Assembly: GCA_029941865.1 (NCBI GenBank)
Contig: JAPYTO010000013.1
Span: 1-58,555, forward strand
Length of the DNA: 58,555 bases
Reading direction: 5' to 3'
From: Fuerstiella sp.
GTDB taxonomy: Bacteria; Planctomycetota; Planctomycetia; Planctomycetales; Planctomycetaceae
Made by a program: the position numbers and the translations under genes. Below, piece after piece: positions 26,961-36,855 of the stretch. Numbering within the stretch: position 1 is the first letter of the stretch; each line of letters opens with the position of its first letter. The notes under the pieces are model-generated. The model searched no databases. It was not told the DNA's origin and saw only the letters and a program-made list of their open reading frames with translations.

Positions 26961-28625
26961 CTACTGCGGGGCTTTGAATTCTAATAATGAGAACACGAAA
27001 TGCACCATCAGTGTAAACAGCGTCGACCACAGAATCGTCTGTGTGACGCCTCGACTGATGTCGTGGGCAGATTGTTTCGGAGCAGCCCCGCACTTCCAGG
27101 AGATCATGGCAATACCCACGGCACAGGTCAGAAGTTTCGCCACCAGCCAGCCGGTGCCCTTGTGAAAAACAGCTGCAGGTAGTCGCAGTTCGCGATGAAA
27201 ATGAGCGTCCCAGAAGGCGATGCCTTCGGTAGCATGAGTCGAAAGAAAGGCGACCGAACTGGTGATGCTGGCAACCCCGTAGCTTAAAAACGTCAGCAAC
27301 GGCGTGCCGACCAGAAATGCGTACAGGATCGGCGTCCGCACGGATCGCAACGGATCCATGCCGATGGTCTTCATCGCGTCCAGCTGATTACCATAAACCT
27401 TGCTGCCAACGTCGGCCGCAACAGCCGCGCCGGACCGGGCCGCAATCAGAATCGTGCACAGAATCGGCACCAGAAAGCGGTACAAAGAAAACCCAGTCGC
27501 GTGCAGCAGATTTTCAATCAGCAATGGTTCTGTGTATTGCCGGAACGGCAGATAGCGAAAGATAAAGTCCTGTGCCACAAAGCCGATGATCATGCCGGCA
27601 ATCGAGATATAAACGCAGGCCGACAGGCCGGCCACAAGATTCAGATAGTGCCAGGTCAGGCGGGCGCCCCAGCGAAGACTTCGCCAGCGCGGCAGCAGAG
27701 CGATCGGTAGCAGAAGAAACTGCTCCAAAAACTCACCTGATGCGGCGAAGGCATTCCGAATGGGAACGATCATTCGCTGCAGCAACGGCAAATCCGCGTG
27801 CGCTGCGTCATCTGCCTCCGGAGGAACCCCCAGAATCTCCGACAGCCGCCCCCAGTCTTTGCGCGGCAACGTCTGCAGGCTGCGGTTGTGGTGATTCAAC
27901 ACAACCACGTGATCCGCGACGTCCACCAACGTGGCATAGTCGTGAGTCACGATGATCGACGTTCGCCCAAAACGAGTCTGCGTTTTACGAATAAGTTCTG
28001 CCACCTGAGTGGCAGTGTTGGTATCAAGTCCGGACGTCGGCTCGTCATACAGAACAACGTCCGTGTCCATCCCCAGCGCTCGGGCGATAGCCAGACGCTG
28101 CTGTTGTCCGCCGCTGAGTACGGAAGTCGGACGATCACCAGGAACCGCCAGTTCCTTCAACAGTTCCCGGGCCGTTTGATTCGACGAAGCGACTGCCGCC
28201 GCCTGCGAAGAATGTTCGATGGCGATTTCGATGTTCTCCGCGGGGGAAAGTTCGTCAAACAGGGCGAAGCTCTGAAAGACGACGGCTACCGGGTGATTCC
28301 GATGATCCCGAAATTCACCGGATTCACCATTCGTCTGAAAACGTATTTCGCCCGAATACCTGATCGCTGCGTGTTCGCGATCAATCAATCCGGCAAGGAT
28401 ACGAAGCAGCAACGATTTGCCGACGCCACTACAGCCAAGGATCAGCGTGAGTTCGCCGGCCGGAAATTGCACAGACGTATTGTCGAGCAGCGGCTTTCCA
28501 CCGGCAGACAGCGAGAAGTCACTCAGAATAATCTCCGTTCCTGCAGACGGCGATTGCTGCGAATTCTCATCGGACGCCCGTTTCGACGTAGCGGGCGGTG
28601 GTGTGTTCGGCTGCGGTTGCTCCAT
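26961..28625 (-). CDS. Fused MlaF-MlaE lipid ABC transporter
   Basis: One 554-residue chain combines the ATPase and permease of an Mla/Ttg2-type phospholipid transporter. ATPase: Walker A GCSGVGKS (64-71), signature LSGGQQQR (170-177), Walker B VVLYDEPTSGLD (190-201). From about residue 300 the MlaE permease begins, with the family block RSGAAVAADVGSKVYGNQLD and IGMDPLRSVRTPILYAFLVG. All ATPase motifs are intact. In most bacteria the two subunits are separate. The gene just upstream on the same strand encodes an MCE-like anchored protein, a likely partner. Role inferred: lipid movement between inner and outer membranes. Confidence 0.9.
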   Translation of the reverse strand: MEQPQPNTPPPATSKRASDENSQQSPSAGTEIILSDFSLSAGGKPLLDNTSVQFPAGELTLILGCSGVGKSLLLRILAGLIDREHAAIRYSGEIRFQTNGESGEFRDHRNHPVAVVFQSFALFDELSPAENIEIAIEHSSQAAAVASSNQTARELLKELAVPGDRPTSVLSGGQQQRLAIARALGMDTDVVLYDEPTSGLDTNTATQVAELIRKTQTRFGRTSIIVTHDYATLVDVADHVVVLNHHNRSLQTLPRKDWGRLSEILGVPPEADDAAHADLPLLQRMIVPIRNAFAASGEFLEQFLLLPIALLPRWRSLRWGARLTWHYLNLVAGLSACVYISIAGMIIGFVAQDFIFRYLPFRQYTEPLLIENLLHATGFSLYRFLVPILCTILIAARSGAAVAADVGSKVYGNQLDAMKTIGMDPLRSVRTPILYAFLVGTPLLTFLSYGVASITSSVAFLSTHATEGIAFWDAHFHRELRLPAAVFHKGTGWLVAKLLTCAVGIAMISWKCGAAPKQSAHDISRGVTQTILWSTLFTLMVHFVFSLLEFKAPQ

Positions 28626-28636
28626 CGTTTAATCCT

Positions 28637-29965
28637 TCAACGAGGCGGCGTTAAAGGACTCTGGTCGTGGCCACCGAAACCCATCGGATAGATCATCGGC
28701 GTCTCTGCATAGACCATCTCAATCGGTTCGCCGGGAACAACGTCATGTTCTATCGGCACCATCACGAACCAGCGACGATCCTTCTTCAGAATCTGAGATC
28801 GCAGAATGCGGGAAAACTCAGGAGTGATTCCCGATTCCGGAGTGCCGAAGATCAGATCACCGATCTCCCGAACGACCGGTTCAAGTCGCTCTCCGGCAAG
28901 ACCCAGCGCTGCTCGCGTTTCCTGATCTTTCCGATACGCTTCGATTTCCAGCCGCAGTGTCTGGTTGTCAACAATAGCCTCCCGGAGGATGGCCTTGATC
29001 AATTCGTGAAACTCCGGATCCTCCGCCACCCGCCGCAGGTTGCGTTTCAGAGCGTCTTTGACCCTCGGGTTTTCCATGGACCGTTTGACAATGTCTTCGG
29101 TGACCTGAAGAAACTGATCGCTGCGTGATCGGAGTTCGGGCAACGCCACTTCGTCAATGAAGCGTTGGAACTCCGCTCGCAACGCATCACGTTTCGGCAG
29201 CGGAGATTTGTCGTACAGAAAGCTGTACGTAAACGACAGCAGTGACACTCGCTTCCAAAGTGCTCGGCCAACTTCTTCGGCCACCGGCAGTGCCTCGTCC
29301 TCAATGATCGGCAGAATCTCATCGCGAACCAGAGGCAGGACTTCGGCCTTCAGAATCTCCGTTTCGTAACGATCACCCAATTTCCGAAATTGCTCGCGGT
29401 GGTCTCTGAGAATCTGCGGCAGCTCGGCCTCGACGGCTTTCATGCCCCTGCGCAGCCCTTCCTTCATCACGGGCCGCAACCGGCCCATGATTTCCTCCTG
29501 GTGAGCCTGCCATTCGTTGGCAATCAACCGCGTGATCTCCTTCTGCCGTTCGACAGGAATCATCGTCATGACAACCCGGTCCAGTGACATTGGCGTCGTG
29601 TGATACTGCAACTGAAAACGATCGCCGCAGGCCGCGACCGCATCTTCGTAGATCAGCACTTCGGTCGTTTTGCTTGCGACAGGGTCGCGGTTGAATTGTC
29701 CGTTAATATTCGTCGCGAGACCAACCTGCCGCCATGTCCCGTTCTCTGACTGCAGAAACACCGGGTCACCGACAGCGATCATCAGACTGTAATCGCAGGC
29801 GGCCTGCGAATGACGGTACTGCCCACTCAGCCACCGGGTCACCCCCGACGAAAGCTGTGACACATCACTGGACTGAGCGGTCAATTCCGTTCGCAGAACG
29901 TACCAACTGCAGCAAGCCGCAGCGGCCCAGAACAAAACTCCAATGATGACATGACGATGTTTCAT
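28637..29965 (-). CDS. Membrane-anchored MCE/MlaD-like partner protein
   Basis: A 442-residue protein with one N-terminal transmembrane helix (residues 6-23). Residues about 60-85 (SLMIAVGDPVFLQ, then WRQVGLATNI) resemble a reduced MCE/MlaD domain (GxxVGDPV...VGxV). The following 300 residues are long, charged helices (EWQAHQEEIMGRLRPVMKEG; DRYETEILKAEVLPLVRDEI), suitable for a periplasmic helical tube or bridge as in longer MCE proteins. It ends 12 bp before the fused Mla transporter on the same strand, so it is probably its substrate-binding or bridging component. Start ATG 29965; the TTG at 29974 is less likely. Confidence 0.65.
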   Translation of the reverse strand: MKHRHVIIGVLFWAAAACCSWYVLRTELTAQSSDVSQLSSGVTRWLSGQYRHSQAACDYSLMIAVGDPVFLQSENGTWRQVGLATNINGQFNRDPVASKTTEVLIYEDAVAACGDRFQLQYHTTPMSLDRVVMTMIPVERQKEITRLIANEWQAHQEEIMGRLRPVMKEGLRRGMKAVEAELPQILRDHREQFRKLGDRYETEILKAEVLPLVRDEILPIIEDEALPVAEEVGRALWKRVSLLSFTYSFLYDKSPLPKRDALRAEFQRFIDEVALPELRSRSDQFLQVTEDIVKRSMENPRVKDALKRNLRRVAEDPEFHELIKAILREAIVDNQTLRLEIEAYRKDQETRAALGLAGERLEPVVREIGDLIFGTPESGITPEFSRILRSQILKKDRRWFVMVPIEHDVVPGEPIEMVYAETPMIYPMGFGGHDQSPLTPPR

Positions 29966-30602
29966 CAGGAACAACTACCATGGACAAACTAACAAACCGC
30001 TGCGACGAAGGATGACCGAAACTCTCTGTTCCGGAAGAGTGTCTTGTACTTTAGACGGCAGGCTGGCGAAACATCTTCTGGCGGGACGCACTCGACGTGA
30101 CGGTTGTTCGCCGGAGAACGCCGTTTATTGGCAGAAACGTGCCCCAGTGTAGCGACTGTAAAACAAGCAGGACACCTGGTCGGAAGGCGGTTCAACCCGG
30201 ATGAAGCGCGAAAAACATGCACACGGCTTCGTACGGCGCGGGCAGTGCCGCTCCTCCATTTATCCCAAATCAACGGCACGTCGACCAGCGCAACGCTGGA
30301 TCGGGACATCGGCATCTACACATCTTTACCCTCCCGTCTTTACGGGAGGGTCGCGAGGAACGAGCGGGGAGGGGCATTGAACGTCGAGGTGCGAATGTAT
30401 GGTTGCCGTTAGAGCAGCCCCTCTCCGGACCTGATAGCCCGACTCTCCCGCAACCGGGAGTAAACACATGAACCGCACTGCTTGCAGATGCTTCGATCGC
30501 AATCTTCGGATTTGTGTAGATATCCATGGCTCAGGGCAAGCCAGCAGGCGCTCAAATAGGAAAATTACATTGCTCCTCGAGCAGCGTGGAACGATATCGC
30601 GA
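29966..30602. other. Intergenic region with a hairpin-bearing repeat
   Basis: About 640 bp without a supported gene. A hairpin at 30329-30350 (CCCTCCCGT, CTTT, ACGGGAGGG) is followed by GTCGCGAGGAACGAGCGGGG and, at 30419-30465, CCCCTCTCCGGACC and CCCGCAACCGGGAG, a composite I recognise as typical planctomycete intergenic repeat DNA. Confidence 0.5.
30329..30350. repeat. GC-rich hairpin
   Basis: Nine-base perfect arms CCCTCCCGT and ACGGGAGGG with a 4-base loop; no adjoining T-run. It lies about 250 bp after the stop of the WD40/cytochrome gene (minus sense). Confidence 0.7.
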
Positions 30603-33509
30603 TCAATTCGCCACTGGCGCAAAGCTGGCAATTTCTTTGGCGTCCTTGCCGTTCCAGACTCGCAGCACGCCATCTTCACAGCCTGCGGCCACGATGGCGC
30701 CGTCGGCCGTTGTGGCCGAACAGTAAACGTAGTCCGGGCAGCCTTTGAATTCACGAACGGTGCCGCCGTTACTGGCTCTGTGACGGAAGACTCGCTTGTC
30801 GCCGCTGCAACTGATGAATTCGTCTTCCATGCCGATAAATGACAAAGACGTGACCTGCTTCTTGTAAGTCGTAATGGTCCGAGACTGTTCACCGGTTTCC
30901 GCATTCCAGACTTTGATGGCATTGTCGGCACCGGCACTGATCAAAGCCGTCCGGTCGCCTTTCCAACTGACGTCCATGACGTGGTGAGTGTGGCCTTCAT
31001 AGGATCGAACGTGTTTACCGGTGGAAAGATCGAAGACCTTGACAAATTTATCGGCTGCGGCCGACGCCAGAAGTTTTCCATCTGCAGAAAAGTCCACGCC
31101 GTAAACCGTATCGCTGTGTGCGTCTTCAAACGTTCGCACGAGCTTGCCGTCCGCAACGTTCCATAGAGTAAGCTCGCCACTGCGGGACGCTTCGCCGCCG
31201 CCGACAGCCAGAGTGGTCCCGTCTGGTGAGAAAGCCAGTGCCAAAACTCGATCGACGAAAGCTGACGGCTGGCCTTCAGCCTGTGGTCCGAGAATCTGTT
31301 TCAGCTTCCACTGTGGAAAGGCATTCACGCGTGCGAGCTGTCCGTCGGCCTGTTGCAACAGCAGACCTTTGACTCCGCCTGCCACGTAGACGGGCTTCGC
31401 CGCTTCGGACAGAGCCCCAGGAAATACGTCGACTGCAGCTCCATCGCTGGTCTTCCACAGACGGGCGGTACCGGCGTTGTCGACAGTTGCGACGAAGGAC
31501 GTTCCGGCAAAGCCGGCAAACTGGCTGGTGATCGTTTGCTTCGCCGCAGCATCAGATGCAACCTGAGATTCGGTCGACGTCTTTGCTTCCTGCTCAACGG
31601 CAGCAAGCAACTGTTTGCGTTCCGCCACCCGGGCCTCGGCTCGCTTGATGGCCTGTTCAGACAATTGTTTGCCCTTGTTGGCGGACTTCAAAGCATTGTC
31701 GGCGGTCGTGACGCCGTCTTTGGCCGTTTGCTCAGCCTTCTGAGCCGCTTCCAGTGCTTTCTTCAGAGCTGCGTCTTCGGGTTTTTCTTCGCTGGCCTTC
31801 TTTGCAGCTGCTGTTTTGGGGACGGTCTCGTCGAACTTCTTCTTTGCTTCAGCGACGGCGGTCGTTGCTTTCTTGAGTTCTTCTTCCGCTTTCGTCAGAG
31901 AGGCTTTCTGTTCGGTAACTCGTTTTTCGTCTTCAGTGATCTGAGCTTTGACGACGGTCACTCGTGCATCACGAACAGTCTTGTCTGCAGTACGATGTAC
32001 CAATGTTCGTGCGGTCAGCAGATCAGTATTCAGGGTTGCCAGAAGTTTGCCGTCCGCGGCATTCCAGAGTTCCGGCTTGCCGTCGATCGTGACCGTCACG
32101 ACTCGCGTACCATCCGTGGAAATGGCAGCATGACTCAGGGCTGTGCCGCTTGAAATGTTGATCGCAGGTTTCAGCGAATCGGTTTTCCGCAATTCCACGG
32201 CCTGACCTTCGATGCGGCACAACAGTGTTGCACTGGCCAGAGATATCTGACGAATTGCACCTTTATCGGATTTGACAGGTTCCGCTGCAACGAGCGTTTT
32301 TGCGGCAGCGTCAAATGTCAGTGGGCGAAGTGATCCGTCCTCCTGTAACACAACCAGTTTGCTGCCAGCTGCAATGAACACCGCTTCAAGGGCTTTCGCA
32401 CCCAGAGCTTCGCTTGCGGCAGCGACCGCTCCGTCTGCACGATTGACAAGTTTGACAATGCCGTCGGCGCTGCCAATAGAAATCCATTGATTTTCCGGAC
32501 CGTTAACGCCCAGCAGAGTGGTGGCTGCCGGATCGTTGCCGGGGATTTCGTTGACAACAGCGTTTGTGCTGAGATCAACCACACGCACAACACCGTCGGC
32601 CTGATGAACCGCCGCCAGAGTCGTGTCCGCACTGGTCACTGTTTTGACGGTCGTATTCGGCAGAGCAATCGGCGCGATGGTGCTGTCGATGTCGCGGTTC
32701 CACAACTTCACGACCTGAAACCCGGAAGTTGCCAGGATCTGACCTTCGGGATGGAAGGCGATGGCGTGAACATAATCCCGGTGTGCCGTCTGCGAAGGAG
32801 ACTTATCATTGACCAACGCTGGATCAATCAGTGAGGCAACATCGTCCTGGGCCAGCAGGTCATAGATACTGACCGTGCCAGCTCGACCAGCCGCCACAAA
32901 ACGACCGAACGGATCGGCGTCGACCGAATAGATGGCTGTCAACTGCGAGTTAATTGCCTGCCACTGCATATTGGCGGCGGACGCTGCAGCACCGGCTTTG
33001 GCCCCTTCAAGAATCCACTGTTTCAGCAGGCCAACCTGCTTCGGCGTCAGTTTCTTTGCCTGAACTTCATTGGGCCATGGTGGCATTTGTGGCTCTTCTA
33101 TTCGAGCGGCCACCTGATACAGATAACTTTCTTCCGGTTTTCCGGGAACGATCGACGGGCCGGCGGAGCCACCTTTCATGATGGCCGCGGCATTCTCCAG
33201 GCTTAGTTCACTTTCGGTCTTGACCTTGTTGTGACAGGCGATGCAACTGGCCTGCAGAATAGGATAGATGTCGCGTTCGAACTCTACCGGGCGACCGAGC
33301 TGGACGTCTTCTGGTGTAATCGACTTCTCTTCTTCGTCAGCGTGGACAGACGTCGCCGCCGCCAGCGTGGCCACAATGGCACACAACGCCAGACGCCGTT
33401 TTTGTTGACACGACAACAGCTTTAACGAACGAAGCACAGCCTCAGGGACATTCGGTCGCAGCCCAAACGTGGAAATGGTGACGACAGCGGATCTGATATG
33501 TTGTTTCAT
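30603..33509 (-). CDS. Secreted WD40 protein with planctomycete cytochrome c domain and coiled coil
   Basis: A 968-residue protein. An N-terminal export segment (residues 38-57) precedes a PSC-type cytochrome c domain with the heme motif CIACH (89-93) and methionine-rich MPPWPNE (about 142). WD40 repeats follow (HPEGQILATSGFQVVKLWNR; ALAFSPDGTTLAVGGGEASR; VDFSADGKLLASAAADKFVK; VLRVWNGKD near the end). Between the propeller halves lies a long Ala/Lys/Glu-rich coiled coil (about residues 510-650). The start ATG overlaps the stop of the PPC gene (TAATG), so translation is probably coupled. Third gene of a three-gene module. Likely role: extracytoplasmic electron transfer or scaffold; substrate unknown. 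Confidence 0.9.
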   Translation of the reverse strand: MKQHIRSAVVTISTFGLRPNVPEAVLRSLKLLSCQQKRRLALCAIVATLAAATSVHADEEEKSITPEDVQLGRPVEFERDIYPILQASCIACHNKVKTESELSLENAAAIMKGGSAGPSIVPGKPEESYLYQVAARIEEPQMPPWPNEVQAKKLTPKQVGLLKQWILEGAKAGAAASAANMQWQAINSQLTAIYSVDADPFGRFVAAGRAGTVSIYDLLAQDDVASLIDPALVNDKSPSQTAHRDYVHAIAFHPEGQILATSGFQVVKLWNRDIDSTIAPIALPNTTVKTVTSADTTLAAVHQADGVVRVVDLSTNAVVNEIPGNDPAATTLLGVNGPENQWISIGSADGIVKLVNRADGAVAAASEALGAKALEAVFIAAGSKLVVLQEDGSLRPLTFDAAAKTLVAAEPVKSDKGAIRQISLASATLLCRIEGQAVELRKTDSLKPAINISSGTALSHAAISTDGTRVVTVTIDGKPELWNAADGKLLATLNTDLLTARTLVHRTADKTVRDARVTVVKAQITEDEKRVTEQKASLTKAEEELKKATTAVAEAKKKFDETVPKTAAAKKASEEKPEDAALKKALEAAQKAEQTAKDGVTTADNALKSANKGKQLSEQAIKRAEARVAERKQLLAAVEQEAKTSTESQVASDAAAKQTITSQFAGFAGTSFVATVDNAGTARLWKTSDGAAVDVFPGALSEAAKPVYVAGGVKGLLLQQADGQLARVNAFPQWKLKQILGPQAEGQPSAFVDRVLALAFSPDGTTLAVGGGEASRSGELTLWNVADGKLVRTFEDAHSDTVYGVDFSADGKLLASAAADKFVKVFDLSTGKHVRSYEGHTHHVMDVSWKGDRTALISAGADNAIKVWNAETGEQSRTITTYKKQVTSLSFIGMEDEFISCSGDKRVFRHRASNGGTVREFKGCPDYVYCSATTADGAIVAAGCEDGVLRVWNGKDAKEIASFAPVAN

Positions 33510-36500
33510 TATTCGGTCACCTTCAAGGCGATGGGGGCGTCAAAGTGGGCGATGCGGCCATTGAAATCGGCAGCGGTCGCTCGAATAACCGCGTTGGCGA
33601 TGTCTGCCGGAGCAGCATCCGCAGCGGCGGAAAGAGAAAGCGTGGCTTCCGTTTTGTCGGCGGGAATGTCGACGGTATTGGAAGTCACACCTGTTGTGCC
33701 TTCCGGCAACACCAAAGCCACTTTCACGGGCCCGGAAAATTTATTTTTCCGCGTCAAAGTCACTTTCACTTCGACGGAGGAGCCTTTCTTGATCGCTCCC
33801 TTGTCGGGAACGGCAGCGGCAATCTTGCCGGGAGTTGCGTGCACGGTCAGACGCACAGGTATCGCGATGGTGCGGACGTTAATGTTTTTTGGCTTGGCGG
33901 CAGCCGCTGCCTTTTTTTCCGCTTCGTCAGCCGCCTTCTTCTCCGCTTCGCGAGCCTTCAGATTCTTCTCGGCGGAAGTCACGGCAGCTTTGGCCTTCTC
34001 GACAACCTGTTGCTGGGCGGTCATTTGGGACTGTGCGTCTGCAATCTGTTTGTTCTTTGCAGCAACGAGCTTTTGTTTCTGAGCAATTTGTCCGTTGACG
34101 GCGTTGATCTTCGCGACCAGTGCCACCACCGGCTTTGCAGCCTTATTGACGGCCGCCGCTGCGTCCTGCACGGCTTTGATGGCGACGTCCAATTCCTTGC
34201 CTGCCGACGGCTTACTCGCCGCAGCGGCGCTAAGTGTTTCCTGCAGCGCGAGAAGTTGCTTTGTGGCTTCGGTCTTCCCGGCCACGGCGGCCTTAAGATC
34301 CGCCTGTGCCTTTGTCTGCGCAGCTTGCTCGACCTTCAACTGTTCGCCGTACGTCTTCAGGGCGGCTGCCAGTTCGGTGATCTTTTTGGCCCCGGCGTCA
34401 GCGGCGGCCTTCGAATCGGTCAGCACTTTTTGCTCGGCCGCCAGCTTCTCAGTGGCCTGGGTTACTTTCACCTTCGCTCGTTCCACCTGCCACGGATTGC
34501 GGCTGTAAGGCACAGCCGCGGTCGTATACATCAGCAGCGTAGCCTGACCGACAGCAGCGTTTTCCTTAAAGAAAAAGCGAGCCACAGCAGAGTCCTTGCC
34601 TTTTTCAATCGCGACCTTCGGCACGTCAACATTCTTAGGCTGACCAGCAAAAGCGATGTCAACCTTGGCGTCAAAGCCGGCTCGACGAGTCAGTTTCAAA
34701 GGAATGAGCAATTGCTGATCCTGCGTCATATCCGCCGTCACCAGCCCCGGCTGAATGTGGAATGGTGCTTCGTCCTTCATCACGCTGACCAGCAGCGACC
34801 TGGAAACCCGGCCCGTCCGCGGCAGCCCGTTGACTCCGGCGTGAACGAGAGTGGCAATTTTTGCCGCGTGTTCCGTCTTCTGATCACCACTGGCCGACGT
34901 ACCGATGATGCGGACCGGCGCAACGATTTCGCCAACGTCTGCAGTTGTGGCGAAGACCAGCAGAGTTGAAGTGGCCCCGGCCCGAATGGTTGTTTCTGCG
35001 GCAGAGATACCCTTCGGCAGTCCTTCGACTCGCAGTTGAATCTCGGCACTGTGTCCACCAGTCCGATAAACATAGACGGGCACCTGATATGTGCCGCCCT
35101 TGCGAATGCTGATCGCTCCGGTGCTGGGCGGCGCTTTGCCATCTGCGGAGGCGAAGGAGTCAAAAACGACCACATGGAAATCGGGTATCGGTTTGCGAAT
35201 CGACAGTGTGTACGTGAGGTCCGGGCCGCCACGCGACGCGGCGAATCGATCCTTCAGTCGGATCTGATACTGCCCGTCCGCGGGTGCGGTCAGCAGGAAC
35301 GACGGATCGTTGGTCAACGTGGGCAGATTCGCTCCGCCGGGATTCTGTTTGCTTACGTCGACTCGAGCCAGCCGCTTCAATGTTTCTGCACCGTCGGCAG
35401 CTTTGACAACCTGCTCAACAATCAACAGCGGATCTGCGCCGCTGCCAAGTCGGTGAGCCAGGACGTCGATCTGCCATGGTTCACCCTTCTTTGCATCAAA
35501 GCGAAAGATGTCTTGGTCAAGTTCCGTGGCAAAACTGCCGGCAACATCGGCAGGCAGCGACAGCACCTGCGAGGCGTTGGCGTCTTCCGTTTCGACGACA
35601 GCGGCCACGGCTTCGTTGCGAACGGCAAACTGCAGCAGATTACCGTCAAAGCCTGCGTAGATAGCTGTGTCGATGGAGGCAGCGGATGAGTCCGTACCGA
35701 CAGTTTGTTCCTCCGGCGCGGTGAACTTCAGGGTCACGTCTTTCTTCAGCAGCGGAACGCCGTCAAGTTTCATGTCGGTCGGCTGGCCATCCACCAGGTG
35801 GCGACCAAAGATTGTTACCGTGGAGTCGACGTTGGCCTGCACGACCTGCGGTCGGGCAAAGTCGACGACCGATCGCGAATCGACGCTCAGACGATAACCG
35901 TAATCGTTGCTGCCAGCGTAGACGGTATCGTGGATCTTCAGCAGCAGAGTCTGCTCGATGGGACTGGTGTAAATGATGACGGCTTCCTGCTTCTTGCGTC
36001 GTCGCGACTGGGCAACTCGGCGACCTGCGGCATCGAACAGTTCCAGCACCGGCTGCATCAGCGAATCCAGTACTGCGGCTTCGGAACGAAAAACGATCGT
36101 TTGATTGGCCTTTGCAGCGACCTTGAACGTGTCGACGTCCGCAGCGCTGTTGGATCGAGCATTCACGATGGTGTTCAGGCTCACTTCCTGCGCCTGTTCG
36201 TTTGTGTTGTTGGGTTCCGCTTCCTGAATTTCGGGGATTGTGTCCACGCGAAAAATACGTGGATTGCTGACGCCGAACAGGCCTCGCAGCCGAATGTCGT
36301 ACAGTCCGGCCGCCAGAGCAGGATCGACGGACAGGGTAAACTGATTGGCGACCGGCTTGCCATTGCCATCGAGCTTGGGCGCAGCCTTGATGCCTGGGTG
36401 ACTGGTGACCAGTTCACTGGCTTCGTCCAGATCAGTGCCAGCGGTGACGGTGACGTCCAGACTCGTGCCTTGCTGAGCTCCCGGCGGAAACACACCGGTG

Positions 36501-36577
36501 ATCCGGATCTGCGGCAGCTGAGCGTGGGCGGTTGCGGCGAGGACCAGGGAAAGGCCGAAGAGCAGAAATTGTTTCAT
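33509..36577 (-). CDS. Secreted PPC-domain protein with long coiled coil
   Basis: A 1022-residue exported protein (signal MKQFLLFGLSLVLAATAHA). Beta-rich domains dominate, including a bacterial pre-peptidase C-terminal (PPC) domain: EAEPNNTNEQAQEVSLNT near residue 140, DVDTFKVAAKANQTIVFRSE, and a second PPC-like stretch ELDQDIFRFDAKKGEPWQID. From about residue 690 to 900 runs an Ala/Lys/Gln-rich coiled coil (KLAAEQKVLTDSKAAADAG...), and a last beta domain closes the chain. The middle gene of the module; its stop overlaps the WD40 start. A G-rich tract lies just upstream on the opposite strand. No catalytic motif was found; probably structural or binding. Confidence 0.85.
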   Translation of the reverse strand: MKQFLLFGLSLVLAATAHAQLPQIRITGVFPPGAQQGTSLDVTVTAGTDLDEASELVTSHPGIKAAPKLDGNGKPVANQFTLSVDPALAAGLYDIRLRGLFGVSNPRIFRVDTIPEIQEAEPNNTNEQAQEVSLNTIVNARSNSAADVDTFKVAAKANQTIVFRSEAAVLDSLMQPVLELFDAAGRRVAQSRRRKKQEAVIIYTSPIEQTLLLKIHDTVYAGSNDYGYRLSVDSRSVVDFARPQVVQANVDSTVTIFGRHLVDGQPTDMKLDGVPLLKKDVTLKFTAPEEQTVGTDSSAASIDTAIYAGFDGNLLQFAVRNEAVAAVVETEDANASQVLSLPADVAGSFATELDQDIFRFDAKKGEPWQIDVLAHRLGSGADPLLIVEQVVKAADGAETLKRLARVDVSKQNPGGANLPTLTNDPSFLLTAPADGQYQIRLKDRFAASRGGPDLTYTLSIRKPIPDFHVVVFDSFASADGKAPPSTGAISIRKGGTYQVPVYVYRTGGHSAEIQLRVEGLPKGISAAETTIRAGATSTLLVFATTADVGEIVAPVRIIGTSASGDQKTEHAAKIATLVHAGVNGLPRTGRVSRSLLVSVMKDEAPFHIQPGLVTADMTQDQQLLIPLKLTRRAGFDAKVDIAFAGQPKNVDVPKVAIEKGKDSAVARFFFKENAAVGQATLLMYTTAAVPYSRNPWQVERAKVKVTQATEKLAAEQKVLTDSKAAADAGAKKITELAAALKTYGEQLKVEQAAQTKAQADLKAAVAGKTEATKQLLALQETLSAAAASKPSAGKELDVAIKAVQDAAAAVNKAAKPVVALVAKINAVNGQIAQKQKLVAAKNKQIADAQSQMTAQQQVVEKAKAAVTSAEKNLKAREAEKKAADEAEKKAAAAAKPKNINVRTIAIPVRLTVHATPGKIAAAVPDKGAIKKGSSVEVKVTLTRKNKFSGPVKVALVLPEGTTGVTSNTVDIPADKTEATLSLSAAADAAPADIANAVIRATAADFNGRIAHFDAPIALKVTE

Positions 36578-36585
36578 GGCGTTTC

Positions 36586-36608
36586 GGGGGGAGGGAGGAG
36601 GGAAGGGG
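36586..36608 (+). promoter_or_regulatory. Possible G-quadruplex just upstream of the PPC gene
   Basis: Four G-runs, GGGGGGAGGG then AGGAGGGAAGGGG, fit the G3+N1-7 pattern on the plus strand, the template strand for the PPC gene. It lies 9 bp before the PPC start codon. The mRNA there is a pyrimidine tract with no purine-rich ribosome site. Confidence 0.45.
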
Positions 36609-36855
36609 TAGAAAGTTGTGTCGTGGAAGCTGACTGCTGATCGTTTTCTATTTTGTTTAACCGCGTGGGCAACGCCCCGCGTTCCGGGATGCCGGGCGGC
36701 TCGTTGGGCACTCGGCCAAACAATACCGTGCGATGCGCGGGGCTGCTGACCTCGCTCTCAGACTGACTGCCGGTTACGTCTGAACCCGACGCAAACGCAG
36801 ACCGCCCCGAAATCAATTCAGGACGAAACCGTGCAACCCGCCCCCAGGCCCGCGA

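Noticed and set aside
33545-34969. Plus-strand open frame of 474 codons
   Set aside because: Antisense to the PPC gene; low-complexity Leu/Gly/Ser composition produced by the Ala/Lys-rich coiled-coil codons.
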